Assembly: GCF_024295625.1 (NCBI RefSeq)
Contig: NZ_JANCOJ010000001.1
Span: 1 to 64,000, forward strand
Length of the DNA: 64,000 nucleotides
Direction of reading: 5' to 3'
Source: Streptococcus sp. CF8_St5-11
Lineage (GTDB): Bacteria; Bacillota; Bacilli; Lactobacillales; Streptococcaceae
This document shows, piece by piece, positions 18,312 through 27,036 of this stretch. How positions within the stretch are numbered: the stretch's first letter is position 1; every line of letters starts with the position of its first letter. A program made the position numbers and the translations under genes. The notes under the pieces were generated by a model that was not told where the DNA came from, ran no database searches, and was given only the letters and a program-made list of their open reading frames with translations.

Positions 18312-19037
18312 TTATTCTTTCACAAAGACCCATTCCTTCTCTTGCGATAAATCCTCACGATAAGAGAAACCTGCTACTTCTAATGATTTCAGATCTTCTA
18401 GATGGATGATTTCTTCCTTCATCATAGCTGTCACCATGGCCCCACGTGCTTTTTTTGAAATCGTCGAGTGAATCTTCAGGGTCCCACCACGATTCTCCAT
18501 GAATTTGATCCGAATCATTCGCTCACGAATGGCTTTTGAAAAGACTTGTTCAAACTCAGAAGACAAAAGAGATAAGATCTGTTCTTCATCTTCTACTGCC
18601 CGATCATAGTCCTCTTTCCAGAGTACCTTTAGAGATTTTCCAGCTGGTTTTAGCTTCATCATAAAATCCAAGCGATGGGGAGCAATCCCTTCATAGGCTG
18701 GTAGCACACCATATAAAGCAGTCGTGATTAACAAATGCTCCTGCAGATAAGCCTGCTCTTTTTCGGATAAGTCTTGACGCTCGATACTACGATACATAAG
18801 GCCATCAAACAGTTCCAAAGAAGGATAGGTTTTAGCACTCCCAGCTAACAAAGCCTCAATTCTTTCTTTTTCTACTTGAGCTCTTTCCTCTGAGATCCCG
18901 TAAAAGGTCGCTAATTCTTCTAGGGAGAATGCCTTCAAAGCTTGGAGGATGGTTTTTGTGTTCTCTGACAAGGGTTGGGGCTCGACGATACGAGCCTGTT
19001 CGTTCAGTTCTTTGGCGGATGGAATTAATAGTTTCAT
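18312..19037 (-). CDS. yaaA: Peroxide stress protein YaaA (DUF328)
   Basis: This 241-aa protein matches the YaaA family along its length: the N-terminal MKLLIPSAKELN, LFDGLMYRSI, and the C-terminal LKIHSTISKKARGAM and VAGFSYREDLS. In E. coli YaaA lowers free iron during peroxide stress; some family members have DNA-binding or nuclease-like folds. There is no ribosome site, and an extended -10 box sits only six nucleotides upstream. It is divergent from DUF1836 across 66–99 bp. Confidence 0.88.
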   Translation of the reverse strand: MKLLIPSAKELNEQARIVEPQPLSENTKTILQALKAFSLEELATFYGISEERAQVEKERIEALLAGSAKTYPSLELFDGLMYRSIERQDLSEKEQAYLQEHLLITTALYGVLPAYEGIAPHRLDFMMKLKPAGKSLKVLWKEDYDRAVEDEEQILSLLSSEFEQVFSKAIRERMIRIKFMENRGGTLKIHSTISKKARGAMVTAMMKEEIIHLEDLKSLEVAGFSYREDLSQEKEWVFVKE

Positions 19038-19043
19038 AGGTCT

Positions 19044-19052
19044 ATTGTACCA
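19044..19052 (-). promoter_or_regulatory. Extended -10 box of yaaA
   Basis: The minus strand reads TGGTACAAT, with AGACCT and then the ATG. This spacing puts the expected transcription start on the start codon. Confidence 0.6.
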
Positions 19053-19068
19053 TATTTTTCAAATTTTC

Positions 19069-19097
19069 TTGACAGGAGTTTTTATAAATGTTATTAT
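19069..19097 (+). promoter_or_regulatory. Promoter of DUF1836–hemolysin III
   Basis: TTGACA (19069–19074), a 17-nt spacer with TGT, and TATTAT (19092–19097). Confidence 0.8.
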
Positions 19098-19136
19098 CTA
19101 GTTATGAAAACTAGATTAAAGAAAGGTGAAGATTTC

Positions 19137-19604
19137 GTGTCCACTTTTTCCTATCCAACGTGGGAGCAACTACCTGAGCTAGATCTCTATCTCGATCAGG
19201 TCCTTCTTTATGTCAATAAAACCTGTGCACCTGTTCTCTCTTCTTCTGACAAGGGCTTGACGGCTGCCATGATCAACAATTACGTAAAACATGGCTATGT
19301 CGAAAAACCAGATAAGAAGAAATACCAGCGTAGACAGGTGGCTCGCTTAATCGCTATTACAACCTTAAAAACGGTCTTTTCTATTCAGGAGATCGCTTCT
19401 ACCTTAAATTTCTTGCAGGACCAGGCGAGTTCAGATCTTCTCTATAATAGCTTTGTCGCTTATCTCAATGAGCAAAAAGAGCCGATCGCTCCTATCATTC
19501 GCTCTGCCTGTCAGACCGTTCAACTTTATCTAGAAACCCTATCTTATATTCAACCAGTAAAAACGGAGGAAGAAACTGATGAATTACACCATGAAACTAA
19601 GTAA
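19137..19604 (+). CDS. DUF1836 family protein
   Basis: This protein of about 155 aa matches the DUF1836 pattern: YPTWEQLPELDLYLDQVL, then TAAMINNYVK and YQRRQVARLIAITTLK, a helix-turn-helix-like region, and a helical C-terminus. The function is unknown; the fold suggests a MerR-like regulator. I choose GTG 19137 because AAAGGTGA lies eight nucleotides upstream. An in-frame ATG at 19104 sits exactly at the predicted transcription start and has no ribosome site. It overlaps the hemolysin III gene by 26 nt. Confidence 0.8.
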   Translation: MSTFSYPTWEQLPELDLYLDQVLLYVNKTCAPVLSSSDKGLTAAMINNYVKHGYVEKPDKKKYQRRQVARLIAITTLKTVFSIQEIASTLNFLQDQASSDLLYNSFVAYLNEQKEPIAPIIRSACQTVQLYLETLSYIQPVKTEEETDELHHETK

Positions 19605-20226
19605 AAAATTATCCTTTGGAGAAGAGATCGCCAATAGTGTAACCCATGCTGTTGGCGCCCTCCTCATGCTGATCTTGCTTCCGATCTCTGCAGTCTATAG
19701 CTTTGAACAACACGGTCTGCTCAGTGCTTTTGGAACTTCTATCTTTGTGATCAGTCTCTTTTTGATGTTTCTGTCTTCGACCGTCTACCATGCTATGTCT
19801 TACGATTCACCTCAAAAGTATGTACTTCGCATTATCGACCATTCCATGATCTACATTGCGATCGCAGGTAGTTACACACCGGTTGTCCTCACCTTGATGA
19901 ACAACTGGATGGGCTACAGCATTATCTTGATCCAATGGGGGACCACCATCTTTGGTATTCTCTACAAAATCTTTGCCAAAAAAGTCAATGAAAAGTTCAG
20001 TCTCGCTCTTTACTTGATCATGGGCTGGTTGGTCATCTTTATTATTCCCCAAATCGTTAGCCAAACCAATCCGATCTTCTGGGGTCTCATGCTCATGGGC
20101 GGTCTGTGCTACACGGTTGGAGCTGGCTTTTATGCTAAGAAAAAACCATATTTCCACATGATTTGGCACCTCTTCATCCTGGCAGCTTCTGCTCTTCAGT
20201 ATTTAGCCATCGTTTACTTTATGTAA
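19579..20226 (+). CDS. Hemolysin III/YqfA family (PAQR) membrane protein
   Basis: This 215-aa protein has seven predicted helices and the PAQR/hly-III signature residues: SSTVYHAMSY, DHSMIYIAIAGSYTP and the final FHMIWHLFILAA, where His and Asp could bind a metal ion. Family members are integral membrane proteins with proposed lipid hydrolase or membrane-homeostasis roles; direct haemolysis is not established. GGAGGAAG precedes ATG 19579 inside the DUF1836 gene, so the two are coupled. The pairing with DUF1836 is common in Firmicutes. Confidence 0.88.
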   Translation: MNYTMKLSKKLSFGEEIANSVTHAVGALLMLILLPISAVYSFEQHGLLSAFGTSIFVISLFLMFLSSTVYHAMSYDSPQKYVLRIIDHSMIYIAIAGSYTPVVLTLMNNWMGYSIILIQWGTTIFGILYKIFAKKVNEKFSLALYLIMGWLVIFIIPQIVSQTNPIFWGLMLMGGLCYTVGAGFYAKKKPYFHMIWHLFILAASALQYLAIVYFM

Positions 20227-20233
20227 TACGCTC

Positions 20234-20257
20234 ACCACTCTTATGAGTGGTTTTTTT
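20234..20257 (+). terminator. Intrinsic terminator of DUF1836–hemolysin III
   Basis: ACCACTC pairs with GAGTGGT around TTAT, then seven Ts. Confidence 0.88.
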
Positions 20258-20270
20258 GTGATTTTTTCTG

Positions 20271-20276
20271 TACAAT
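20271..20276 (+). promoter_or_regulatory. -10 box of the MocR-type regulator gene
   Basis: TACAAT lies 28 nt before the start codon; it is close to the preceding terminator, and no strong -35 is seen. Confidence 0.45.
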
Positions 20277-20304
20277 AGTAAAAAACTGTATGGGGACAGT
20301 CAAG

Positions 20305-21582
20305 ATGAAGACGAGCAAATACCAACAAATTATTCATGTTCTAAAAAAAGCCATTCAAGATGGCGAACTGGAGACTGGAGAGAAAATTCCTTCTGTTCGC
20401 CAGTTAGCCGGTCAATTTTCTTGTAGCAAGGACACAGTGCAACGAGCCTTGCTGGACTTGACTTACCAGCACTTCCTCTATGCTAAGCCTCAAAGTGGCT
20501 ACTATGTTTTGGAGCAAGAACCTGATCGACATGAGGATCTTCCACTAAAATTAGAGAAAGACCGCAACCAAGCTTTCGAGGACTTCCGGACCTGTATCAA
20601 CGAAACCTTGATTGGACGGGAGAATTATCTCTTTAATAACTTTTCGGACCAAGCAGGGTTAGTTGAAGTACGCCAATCCATTCAAGGCTTATTAAAGGAA
20701 GAAGGTATTTATACGACTGCAGATCAGATTGTTTTGACTGCTGGTACCCAGCAGGCGCTTAATATCCTCAGCCAGATTGACTTTCCCAATAAAAAATCGC
20801 AGATTTTGATCGAGCAACCGACTTATCATCGGATGAACCAACTCTTAGATTCGCAGCAACTTGCCTATCGTACCATTCAACGTAATTTAACAGGGATTGA
20901 TCTCGAGGAACTTGAAGAGATTTTCAAAAGTGGCTATATCAAATTCTTCTACACGATCCCTCGTTTTCACTATCCGCTTGGCCATAGCTATTCGACCAAG
21001 CAGAAAGAAGCGATCTTGCAACTAGCTGACCAATATGATGTCTACCTTGTTGAGGACGACTATTTGGGAGATCTTGATAGCAGTAATGCTCCATCTTTTC
21101 ATTATTTGGATCAAAAGGACCGGGTCATCTATATCAAATCTTTTTCGACCAATCTCTTTTCTGCTCTTCGCATCACTTCCATGATCCTTCCCCAAGCCCT
21201 TCTTAAGCCGGTCTTGACCTATAAGACGATTCTGGACTATGATAGCAATCTGATCATGCAAAAGGCCTTAAGTCTCTACATTGATAACGGTATGTATCTG
21301 ACCAATAAAAAGCGACTCCTAGCCAGAAAAAAAGAGGAAGAAGCCAGTCTAAAGACCTTGATGGCCCAGTCTACTCTTCTTCCCCATCTGACCCTGACCC
21401 ACGACGGGATCCTTTTAGAACTCAGCCAAGTTCAATCTCTTGCTGCCGTAAAACACAGTGGACTCCCGCTTGATTTCTTTGAAGCAGCCTACATCACGGC
21501 TTGTCCTTATCAACTCGCCAAGATCAAATCAGCAGATGTGGCCAATGTTTTACCAAAGCTTACGCCTTTTTTTGAAAGATAA
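20305..21582 (+). CDS. MocR/PdxR-type regulator: GntR HTH fused to PLP aminotransferase-like domain
   Basis: This 425-aa protein has an N-terminal GntR winged helix (about residues 1–70: GEKIPSVRQLAGQFSCSKDT) and a fold-type I aminotransferase domain (about 95–425) with the PLP-binding Lys in YIKSFSTNLF. MocR regulators use PLP as effector or sensor and often control vitamin B6 or amino acid genes. The target is not evident because neither neighbour is a PLP gene. ATG 20305 follows GGGGACAG; a longer in-frame ATG at 20290 lacks a ribosome site. It is monocistronic. Confidence 0.85.
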   Translation: MKTSKYQQIIHVLKKAIQDGELETGEKIPSVRQLAGQFSCSKDTVQRALLDLTYQHFLYAKPQSGYYVLEQEPDRHEDLPLKLEKDRNQAFEDFRTCINETLIGRENYLFNNFSDQAGLVEVRQSIQGLLKEEGIYTTADQIVLTAGTQQALNILSQIDFPNKKSQILIEQPTYHRMNQLLDSQQLAYRTIQRNLTGIDLEELEEIFKSGYIKFFYTIPRFHYPLGHSYSTKQKEAILQLADQYDVYLVEDDYLGDLDSSNAPSFHYLDQKDRVIYIKSFSTNLFSALRITSMILPQALLKPVLTYKTILDYDSNLIMQKALSLYIDNGMYLTNKKRLLARKKEEEASLKTLMAQSTLLPHLTLTHDGILLELSQVQSLAAVKHSGLPLDFFEAAYITACPYQLAKIKSADVANVLPKLTPFFER

Positions 21583-21612
21583 ACCCTCGTATAGACTATA
21601 CGAGGGTTTTTC
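21582..21612 (+). terminator. Intrinsic terminator, bidirectional
   Basis: AACCCTCGTATAG and CTATACGAGGGTT form a 13-bp inverted repeat around one base, overlapping the stop codon and followed by Ts. It serves both the MocR gene and the convergent small membrane protein gene. Confidence 0.8.
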
Positions 21613-21861
21613 TTATTTCTTCAATTGCTCATAAACACGTTTGGCATTTTGAAGGCCAATCCGATAGTCGATGCGAATTAAGCGAATCGCTTCCATCTCT
21701 GGTTCTTTGAGGTACTTCTCTTTTTGTTCCTTGGAGATGCTACCTGGTTTTAGAAGATAGTAGGTGAATTGATTTCTGACTTTATTGAGCTCAACTTGAA
21801 GGGTGAAATAGAGTCCAAATAAGACAATCACAACTCCCATCATGATCAGATCGTTTGACAT
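21613..21861 (-). CDS. Small membrane-anchored protein, function unknown
   Basis: This 82-aa protein has one N-terminal helix (about residues 4–24, LIMMGVVIVLFGLYFTL) and a charged cytoplasmic tail with EKYLKEPEMEAIRLIRIDYR. I do not recognise a function. ATG 21861 is chosen because GGGAG lies eight nucleotides upstream; the longer frame upstream is a lysine-rich AT tract and not plausible. It lies between the MocR terminator and a structured repeat. Confidence 0.7.
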   Translation of the reverse strand: MSNDLIMMGVVIVLFGLYFTLQVELNKVRNQFTYYLLKPGSISKEQKEKYLKEPEMEAIRLIRIDYRIGLQNAKRVYEQLKK

Positions 21862-21927
21862 GGTGTATGCTCCCTTTTTCTTTTCTTTTCTTTTCTTTAT
21901 TTTACAGCTTTCAAAGAAGAAAAACAA

Positions 21928-22103
21928 GAGGCTGGGACAAAAGTCCTAGCCTTTCAATTGTTTTTGGATTGTCGAGCAAGACGCAGTGGTTGAGTGGGCT
22001 CTACTACGCTGATTTCATCAGCTTTTACAGCCCTACTCAACTGTGCGGAGGTGGGACGACGAAATCGAATTCTAACGAATTACCGATTTCTGTCCCACTC
22101 TCC
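21928..22103. repeat. 177-bp intergenic repeat, copy 1 (inverted copy at 27728–27904)
   Basis: This element is nearly identical, in inverted orientation, to 27728–27904. It contains three potential hairpins: GGCTGGGAC/GTCCTAGCC at one end, a central GTTGAGT…ACTCAAC arm enclosing GGGCT/AGCCC, and GTGGGAC/GTCCCAC at the other end. It follows the stop of the ABC exporter gene at 22114 and reads into a T-rich tract on that strand, so it may double as a terminator. Confidence 0.85.
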
Positions 22104-22113
22104 TTGTTTGTCC

Positions 22114-23868
22114 TTATTTCATCATACCGGCCTGGAGGTCATACATTTTCTTATACGTTCCTCCTAGAGCAATGAGTTGATCGTGATTGCCTGATTCGAT
22201 GATTTTTCCTTTATCGAGAACATAGATGCAATCGGCATCTTGGATGGTAGAAAGGCGATGGGCAATGGCAATGGTTGTCCGCCCTTGGCGCATCTTCTTC
22301 AGAGAATTTTGGATCATCTCTTCCGTCTCTTGGTCAATATTGGCAGTAGCCTCATCCAAAATGAGGATCTTAGGCTGGGCAGCAATGGTCCGGGCAAAAG
22401 CCAGAAGCTGACGCTGACCGGTCGATAAGGTAGAACCCCGCTCTGTTACCGGATGATCATAGCCACCAGGTAGACTCTCAATAAAGTCTGCTACATCCAC
22501 AAATGCAGCTGCTTGTCGGATTTCCTCATTTGTCAGTTCTTCATGGTACATCCGTATATTAGAAGCAATGGTTCCATGATAGAGGAAGGGTTCCTGCAAC
22601 ACTAGACCAATGGACTTGCGCAAGGCTTCCTGGCTGTAGTCCTTGATATCCTGTCCATCAATCAAGATCTGGCCACGATCAAATTCATAAAAGCGCATGA
22701 AGAGATTGATAATAGAAGATTTACCAGAACCAGTATGACCAACAAAAGCGATGGTTTGTCCGTTTTTGACCTCAAAGGAGATCTCTTTTAGGACATCCCG
22801 TTTGCTATCATAAGAAAAAGATACATGCTCAAAACGAATATCCCCCCGCTCGATCTCTTTCAGGCTACCAGCTTGCTTGGGTTCATAGTCGTCTCGATCC
22901 ATCATCTCAAAGACACGACCTGCAGAAATGGTTGAGGTCTGCAAGGTTGCAAAATTTTGGGTGACATCAATCAAGGGCTGGAAAAGCTGGTTAACATATT
23001 GGATAAAGGCATAGATAAGACCTGCTGTAAAGCCTGAGAACTGCCAATTTAGGCCAAAAAAGGTTAGAATGACCGCATAAGCCAGGACCTGTAACAGGGT
23101 CATAGCTGGCCTCAAAAAGAGGGAATTGACATCCACAGATCGGTTGGCATAATCCAAATGTTCCCCATTAATCTGTTCGAATTCATCCGTCAAGCGCTTT
23201 TCTTGACGAAAGGCCTGCACGATCCGCATTCCTTCAATGGATTCCGATAATTTCACATTGATATCTGATAATTTTTGTCGGGTCATCTTGACCAAGCGAT
23301 TGGATAACTTGCGATAGAGACGGATGGAAAACCAAATGATAGGAAGAAAAGGCAAGATCCAAATAGTCAAATGCCAGTCCAAGCTAAACATGGTTACTAG
23401 AGTGACTAGAAAGAGTAAAAAGGATGAAACCAGGCTTGAAAAGACCGTAGAAAACATATCTGCGACTGCCTGTGTATCATTGGTCACACGCGAAACAATC
23501 GAACCTGCTGCTGTCTGGTCATAAAAGGACATACCCAGCCTTTGAAGATTTTGGAAAATATCTAGTCGGATATCTCTTACGATAGAATTGGATACACGCG
23601 CAAAGGTTAACTGGCTCAGGTAGGTTGCCAGCACGCGCCCAATGAATAACCCATAGTAGAGAATCAAAAACTGAAAAGCTGTCAGTACTGGAGAGCCTGC
23701 TTCTGTTGGATCCACTAAGTGGTCAATATACCAGCGAGCTGCAAGAGGGATCGCCGTCAATAACAGACTAGTTAGGAAGGTGAAGGCTAAGGCTAGGGCT
23801 GTTAACCATTTATAACGCCACATGTAAGTCAAGAGCCGCTTCATCACATGAGCTTCAGATGTTTTCAT
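22114..23868 (-). CDS. ABC exporter half-transporter, catalytic NBD partner
   Basis: This 584-aa protein has a six-helix exporter domain (about residues 15–320) and an ATPase with Walker A (GHTGSGKSS), variant signature LSTGQRQLLAFA, Walker B with catalytic Glu (ILILDEATANID) and an H-loop (IAHRLST). The ATG lies inside the end of the preceding exporter gene, behind GGAGG, so the pair is coupled. The division of labour (Glu here, Asp in the partner) marks a heterodimeric multidrug-type exporter. The substrate is unknown. Confidence 0.9.
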   Translation of the reverse strand: MKTSEAHVMKRLLTYMWRYKWLTALALAFTFLTSLLLTAIPLAARWYIDHLVDPTEAGSPVLTAFQFLILYYGLFIGRVLATYLSQLTFARVSNSIVRDIRLDIFQNLQRLGMSFYDQTAAGSIVSRVTNDTQAVADMFSTVFSSLVSSFLLFLVTLVTMFSLDWHLTIWILPFLPIIWFSIRLYRKLSNRLVKMTRQKLSDINVKLSESIEGMRIVQAFRQEKRLTDEFEQINGEHLDYANRSVDVNSLFLRPAMTLLQVLAYAVILTFFGLNWQFSGFTAGLIYAFIQYVNQLFQPLIDVTQNFATLQTSTISAGRVFEMMDRDDYEPKQAGSLKEIERGDIRFEHVSFSYDSKRDVLKEISFEVKNGQTIAFVGHTGSGKSSIINLFMRFYEFDRGQILIDGQDIKDYSQEALRKSIGLVLQEPFLYHGTIASNIRMYHEELTNEEIRQAAAFVDVADFIESLPGGYDHPVTERGSTLSTGQRQLLAFARTIAAQPKILILDEATANIDQETEEMIQNSLKKMRQGRTTIAIAHRLSTIQDADCIYVLDKGKIIESGNHDQLIALGGTYKKMYDLQAGMMK

Positions 23869-25609
23869 TCAGCTTTCCCTCCATTTCTTCTGATAATTGT
23901 TGGGCTTGGTAGGTTTCATAGTACCAACCTTTTTGAGCCATTAATTCCTCGTGATTTCCTCGCTCCTTGATCTGTCCATTCTCCATTACCAGAATCAAAT
24001 CCGCATGAACGATCGCTGATAGGCGGTGGGCTGTGATGATCGTTGTTTTCCCCTTACGTTCCTGCTTCATATTTTCAATGATTTGATGCTCCGTTTTAGC
24101 ATCTACTGCAGACAGGGAATCATCCAGAATCAAGATCTCAGGATTCATGACCAAAGCACGACTCATGGCAATCCGTTGCTTTTGTCCGCCAGAAAGAGAG
24201 ACTCCTCTCTCTCCCAGCACTGTCTCCATCTGGTCTGGCATGGCCAGAATATCCTCATAGACTCCACAAGTTCTCAGAGCCCTCACCACCTCTTCTTCCT
24301 CGATCTGTGGATCTGAAAAAGCGACATTCTCGCGAATGGTCATGGCAAAGAGGATCTGATCTTGAGGGACGTAGCCGATCAAGCTTCGAAGATCTTCTAA
24401 ACGATAATGTTTGATGGAGATTCCATTTAGCAAGATATCTCCCTGCTCCAAGTCATGCTCTCTAAGCAAGAGACGCAACAAGGTGGTCTTTCCAGATCCA
24501 GTTGGACCCACAATTCCAAGGGTTTGCCCTTTTTCTAAATAAAAGGCAACCTTTTCAAGGACAGGCTCTTTCTCATAGGCGAATTCTTTAATGTTATATT
24601 CCAGATCTCCGTTTTGAATGACTGTGACTGGTTGACTTGGATCTTGAATATCAGGTGTTTCTGCTAAAAGTGTCTCAATCCGATCATAGGAGACGCTAGC
24701 ACGCTGACTAATATTAAACAAGAAGCCCATGGCTTGAAGGGGCCAGACAAGCATATTGAGATAGGTAATAAAGGTTACGATTTGTCCAACCGTCAGGCTC
24801 CCTTCCTGAACAAATAGCCCCCCGAAGTAGAGTGTCAAGACATAGGAGAGACCGACAAAAAGAAGAGTGGTCGGATCAAACAAAGCATTGTAACCGGCGG
24901 AAGTCATATTTTTTGAAAAGACCATTTGATTGGTTTTTTCAAAAGCCTGAATCTCATCTGCCTGAAAGCCAAAGGATTTGGTCACCTTGACTCCTGATAC
25001 TGATTCCTGAACAAAGTTGTTCAGTTCTGAGAAGCCTTCTTGGGCCTCTTTGAAGGCTTTGTGGTTTTTGCGTCCAATGGCGGAAGTCACTACTACCATA
25101 ACCGGTAGGGGCAAAATAGCCAAGAGGGTTAAGCGCCAATCAATCATGAAAAACATGCTGACTAGAGTCACCAAGGCTGTCACGGAAGCATCCACTGCAG
25201 ACATAACCCCGCCACCGGCAAACATGGTTACCGCATTGATATCATTAGTAGCATGGGCCATGAGATCCCCTGTCCGATAACGCTGATAAAAAGACGGAGA
25301 CATGAGCGTAAATTGCTTAAACAAACGGTAACGCAAGATCCGAGCCAACTTATTAGCCGTCCCAAAAATATAGCGTCTCCAGACAAAACGAAGGCCATAC
25401 ATGGCTAGAGCTGCGAGGACCAAAAGGGCGATATCCACAACTAACTGCCCCAGTGTCAGCCTTCTTTTATCGATCAAATCGATCACAAGTCCCATGATTC
25501 TTGGAGGAATGAGATTTAAAAAACTAACCAAGATCAAAGACCCTATCCCGATCAAGTATCGCTTTTTCTCTAAATTAAAAAACCAAGATAATTTCCTCAA
25601 CAGATTCAT
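23855..25609 (-). CDS. ABC exporter half-transporter, degenerate-site partner
   Basis: This 584-aa protein has a six-helix domain and an ATPase with Walker A (GPTGSGKTT), canonical [15 protein letters not shown], and Asp instead of Glu after Walker B (ILILDDSLSAVD). It overlaps the next exporter gene by 14 nt and starts one nucleotide after the stop of the YjbR-like gene. With 22114–23868 it forms the second heterodimeric exporter of the window, only distantly similar to the first pair at 8706–12172. Confidence 0.9.
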   Translation of the reverse strand: MNLLRKLSWFFNLEKKRYLIGIGSLILVSFLNLIPPRIMGLVIDLIDKRRLTLGQLVVDIALLVLAALAMYGLRFVWRRYIFGTANKLARILRYRLFKQFTLMSPSFYQRYRTGDLMAHATNDINAVTMFAGGGVMSAVDASVTALVTLVSMFFMIDWRLTLLAILPLPVMVVVTSAIGRKNHKAFKEAQEGFSELNNFVQESVSGVKVTKSFGFQADEIQAFEKTNQMVFSKNMTSAGYNALFDPTTLLFVGLSYVLTLYFGGLFVQEGSLTVGQIVTFITYLNMLVWPLQAMGFLFNISQRASVSYDRIETLLAETPDIQDPSQPVTVIQNGDLEYNIKEFAYEKEPVLEKVAFYLEKGQTLGIVGPTGSGKTTLLRLLLREHDLEQGDILLNGISIKHYRLEDLRSLIGYVPQDQILFAMTIRENVAFSDPQIEEEEVVRALRTCGVYEDILAMPDQMETVLGERGVSLSGGQKQRIAMSRALVMNPEILILDDSLSAVDAKTEHQIIENMKQERKGKTTIITAHRLSAIVHADLILVMENGQIKERGNHEELMAQKGWYYETYQAQQLSEEMEGKLNENI

Positions 25610-25610
25610 C

Positions 25611-26276
25611 TTATTTCCCCTTTTTGGTGAGTTGCCAGCTACTATCCACTAAAGTAAACAACTCCTCATCAGCAATTGTTCCATCTAGAGGGATACTCAC
25701 CCAATAGTTTTTATTCATATGAAAAGCTGGATAAATCCCTTTCTGCTGGATGAAATGGGCTACTTGATCAGACTTGACATTCAAAACTTCTATTTTCCCA
25801 GACTTGCCAGCATCCAGTTTTTTCCAATCAATGGTCATAAAGACACCATACCACTTGAGGGTGTCTCGGTGGCGAATGGCACCGGATTCCGGAGATCTCT
25901 CCCACAAATACTCAATCGTTCCCTGATAGTGCAGGGAGATATAGGACATGAGACGCTTGGCTTGAGGATAGAGAAATTCTTGGACCTCAAAACAAGCTTG
26001 GCGAATCCTTGCAAGACTTTCCTGACAGGATTCCCTGACTTGGCCGACGAAATTTCCTTGTAGCTGTTCCTGATGGATTTGGATATACTCGTCTCCTGTA
26101 TCCTGATCATAGACCTGAAAAGAAATCTTCCGGTCGCAGACCTGGACATTTAAGAGAAAAGTGTCCGATAAGACGGGACACTGGTACTCATAGCCTACCC
26201 CTCTCTTCTTAAATCCGTAAGCCAATCCCTTTTCTGGCTGAAAGGTGTACCGTTCAAAATAATGCTCTAAAAACAT
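25611..26276 (-). CDS. MmcQ/YjbR-like protein
   Basis: This 221-aa protein has an unrecognised N-terminal half and a C-terminal MmcQ/YjbR-type domain (about residues 115–215: MTIDWKKL, GKIEVLNVKSDQVAHF, GIYPAFHMNKNYWVSIPLD). The YjbR fold resembles CyaY and may bind nucleic acids; its function is not established. ATG 26276 is chosen because AAGGGAG is correctly placed; an ATG six codons earlier has none. It is coupled to the ABC exporter pair (1-nt gap). Confidence 0.75.
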   Translation of the reverse strand: MFLEHYFERYTFQPEKGLAYGFKKRGVGYEYQCPVLSDTFLLNVQVCDRKISFQVYDQDTGDEYIQIHQEQLQGNFVGQVRESCQESLARIRQACFEVQEFLYPQAKRLMSYISLHYQGTIEYLWERSPESGAIRHRDTLKWYGVFMTIDWKKLDAGKSGKIEVLNVKSDQVAHFIQQKGIYPAFHMNKNYWVSIPLDGTIADEELFTLVDSSWQLTKKGK

Positions 26277-26379
26277 TTCCTCTCCCTTATTCATTTTTGC
26301 ACTAGAAGAGGCTGGAAACAACGTCCCCAACCTTGATAACGGATCCTCAAAACTACTTCAAGCAGTGATCGTTTCTTTT

Positions 26380-27015
26380 TTAAAACACAATGCGCGTGCC
26401 ATGCAGTTGACAAACACCCAATTTCTCCAAAAAGAGCTGACGATTGTCAAGGGTCACACCCCCACCTGGCAGGATCTGAATCTTTCCCTTAGCCTCATCT
26501 AATAAACGATGATAGTGTGCAAAACGTTGCTCTAGTGTATCACCTGGACTTCCAGCTCGTGTTAAAATGCGGGCTACACCCTGATCAGAAAGCCAGTCAA
26601 TCGCCTCTAGCTGATCTGTATAAGCCAATTCATCAAAAGCCATATGAAAGACAACTTCTGCATCTCCACAGGCTGCTAGTAAAAGCTGCATGATCCTCTG
26701 GTCCAACTTTCGATCGCTCGTCAGCGCTCCCAGCACAAAACAAGTAACCCCTATTTCTTTCGCAGCACGAATATCCGTCAGCATAGCTTCGACTTCCAGA
26801 TCAGTATAGACAAAATCGCCACCTCGGGGTCGGATAATGACACATAGATCCACGGACTTCTCTCTTGTCAGTTTGATTGCTTCATTGATCACACCTATAC
26901 TAGGTGTGGTCCCTCCTACTGCCAGGTTATCGCACAGTTCAATGCGACCTGCCCCAGCAGCAATCGCCTTATCAATATAAGTTAAATTCTCTGCACAAAA
27001 TTCAAAGACAAGCAT
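26380..27015 (-). CDS. cutC: CutC family copper homeostasis protein
   Basis: This 211-aa TIM-barrel protein matches CutC throughout: FEFCAENLTYIDKAIAAGAGRIELCDNLAVGG at the N-terminus (shown here as FEFCAEN, GRIELCDNL and GGTTPSIG), VIIRPRGGDFVY and ILPGGGVT near the end. CutC is associated with copper tolerance, but its biochemical role is unsettled. It lies 21 nt after a membrane-anchored gene and 103 nt before the YjbR-like gene, in the same direction. Confidence 0.88.
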   Translation of the reverse strand: MLVFEFCAENLTYIDKAIAAGAGRIELCDNLAVGGTTPSIGVINEAIKLTREKSVDLCVIIRPRGGDFVYTDLEVEAMLTDIRAAKEIGVTCFVLGALTSDRKLDQRIMQLLLAACGDAEVVFHMAFDELAYTDQLEAIDWLSDQGVARILTRAGSPGDTLEQRFAHYHRLLDEAKGKIQILPGGGVTLDNRQLFLEKLGVCQLHGTRIVF

Positions 27016-27036
27016 GACAACTCCAATTACAAAGAC

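Noticed and set aside
19104..19106. ATG 19104 as start of DUF1836
   Set aside because: It has no ribosome site and sits at the predicted transcription start; GTG 19137 is better supported. Kept as an alternative.
21928..22103. The 177-bp repeat as a coding region or transposon
   Set aside because: No conserved frame, no transposase, and the hairpins explain the conservation; no target-site duplications were obvious.
25835..26149. Ser/Arg-rich antisense or alternate-frame ORFs inside the YjbR-like gene
   Set aside because: Composition is that of out-of-frame reading of the real gene; no independent start signals.
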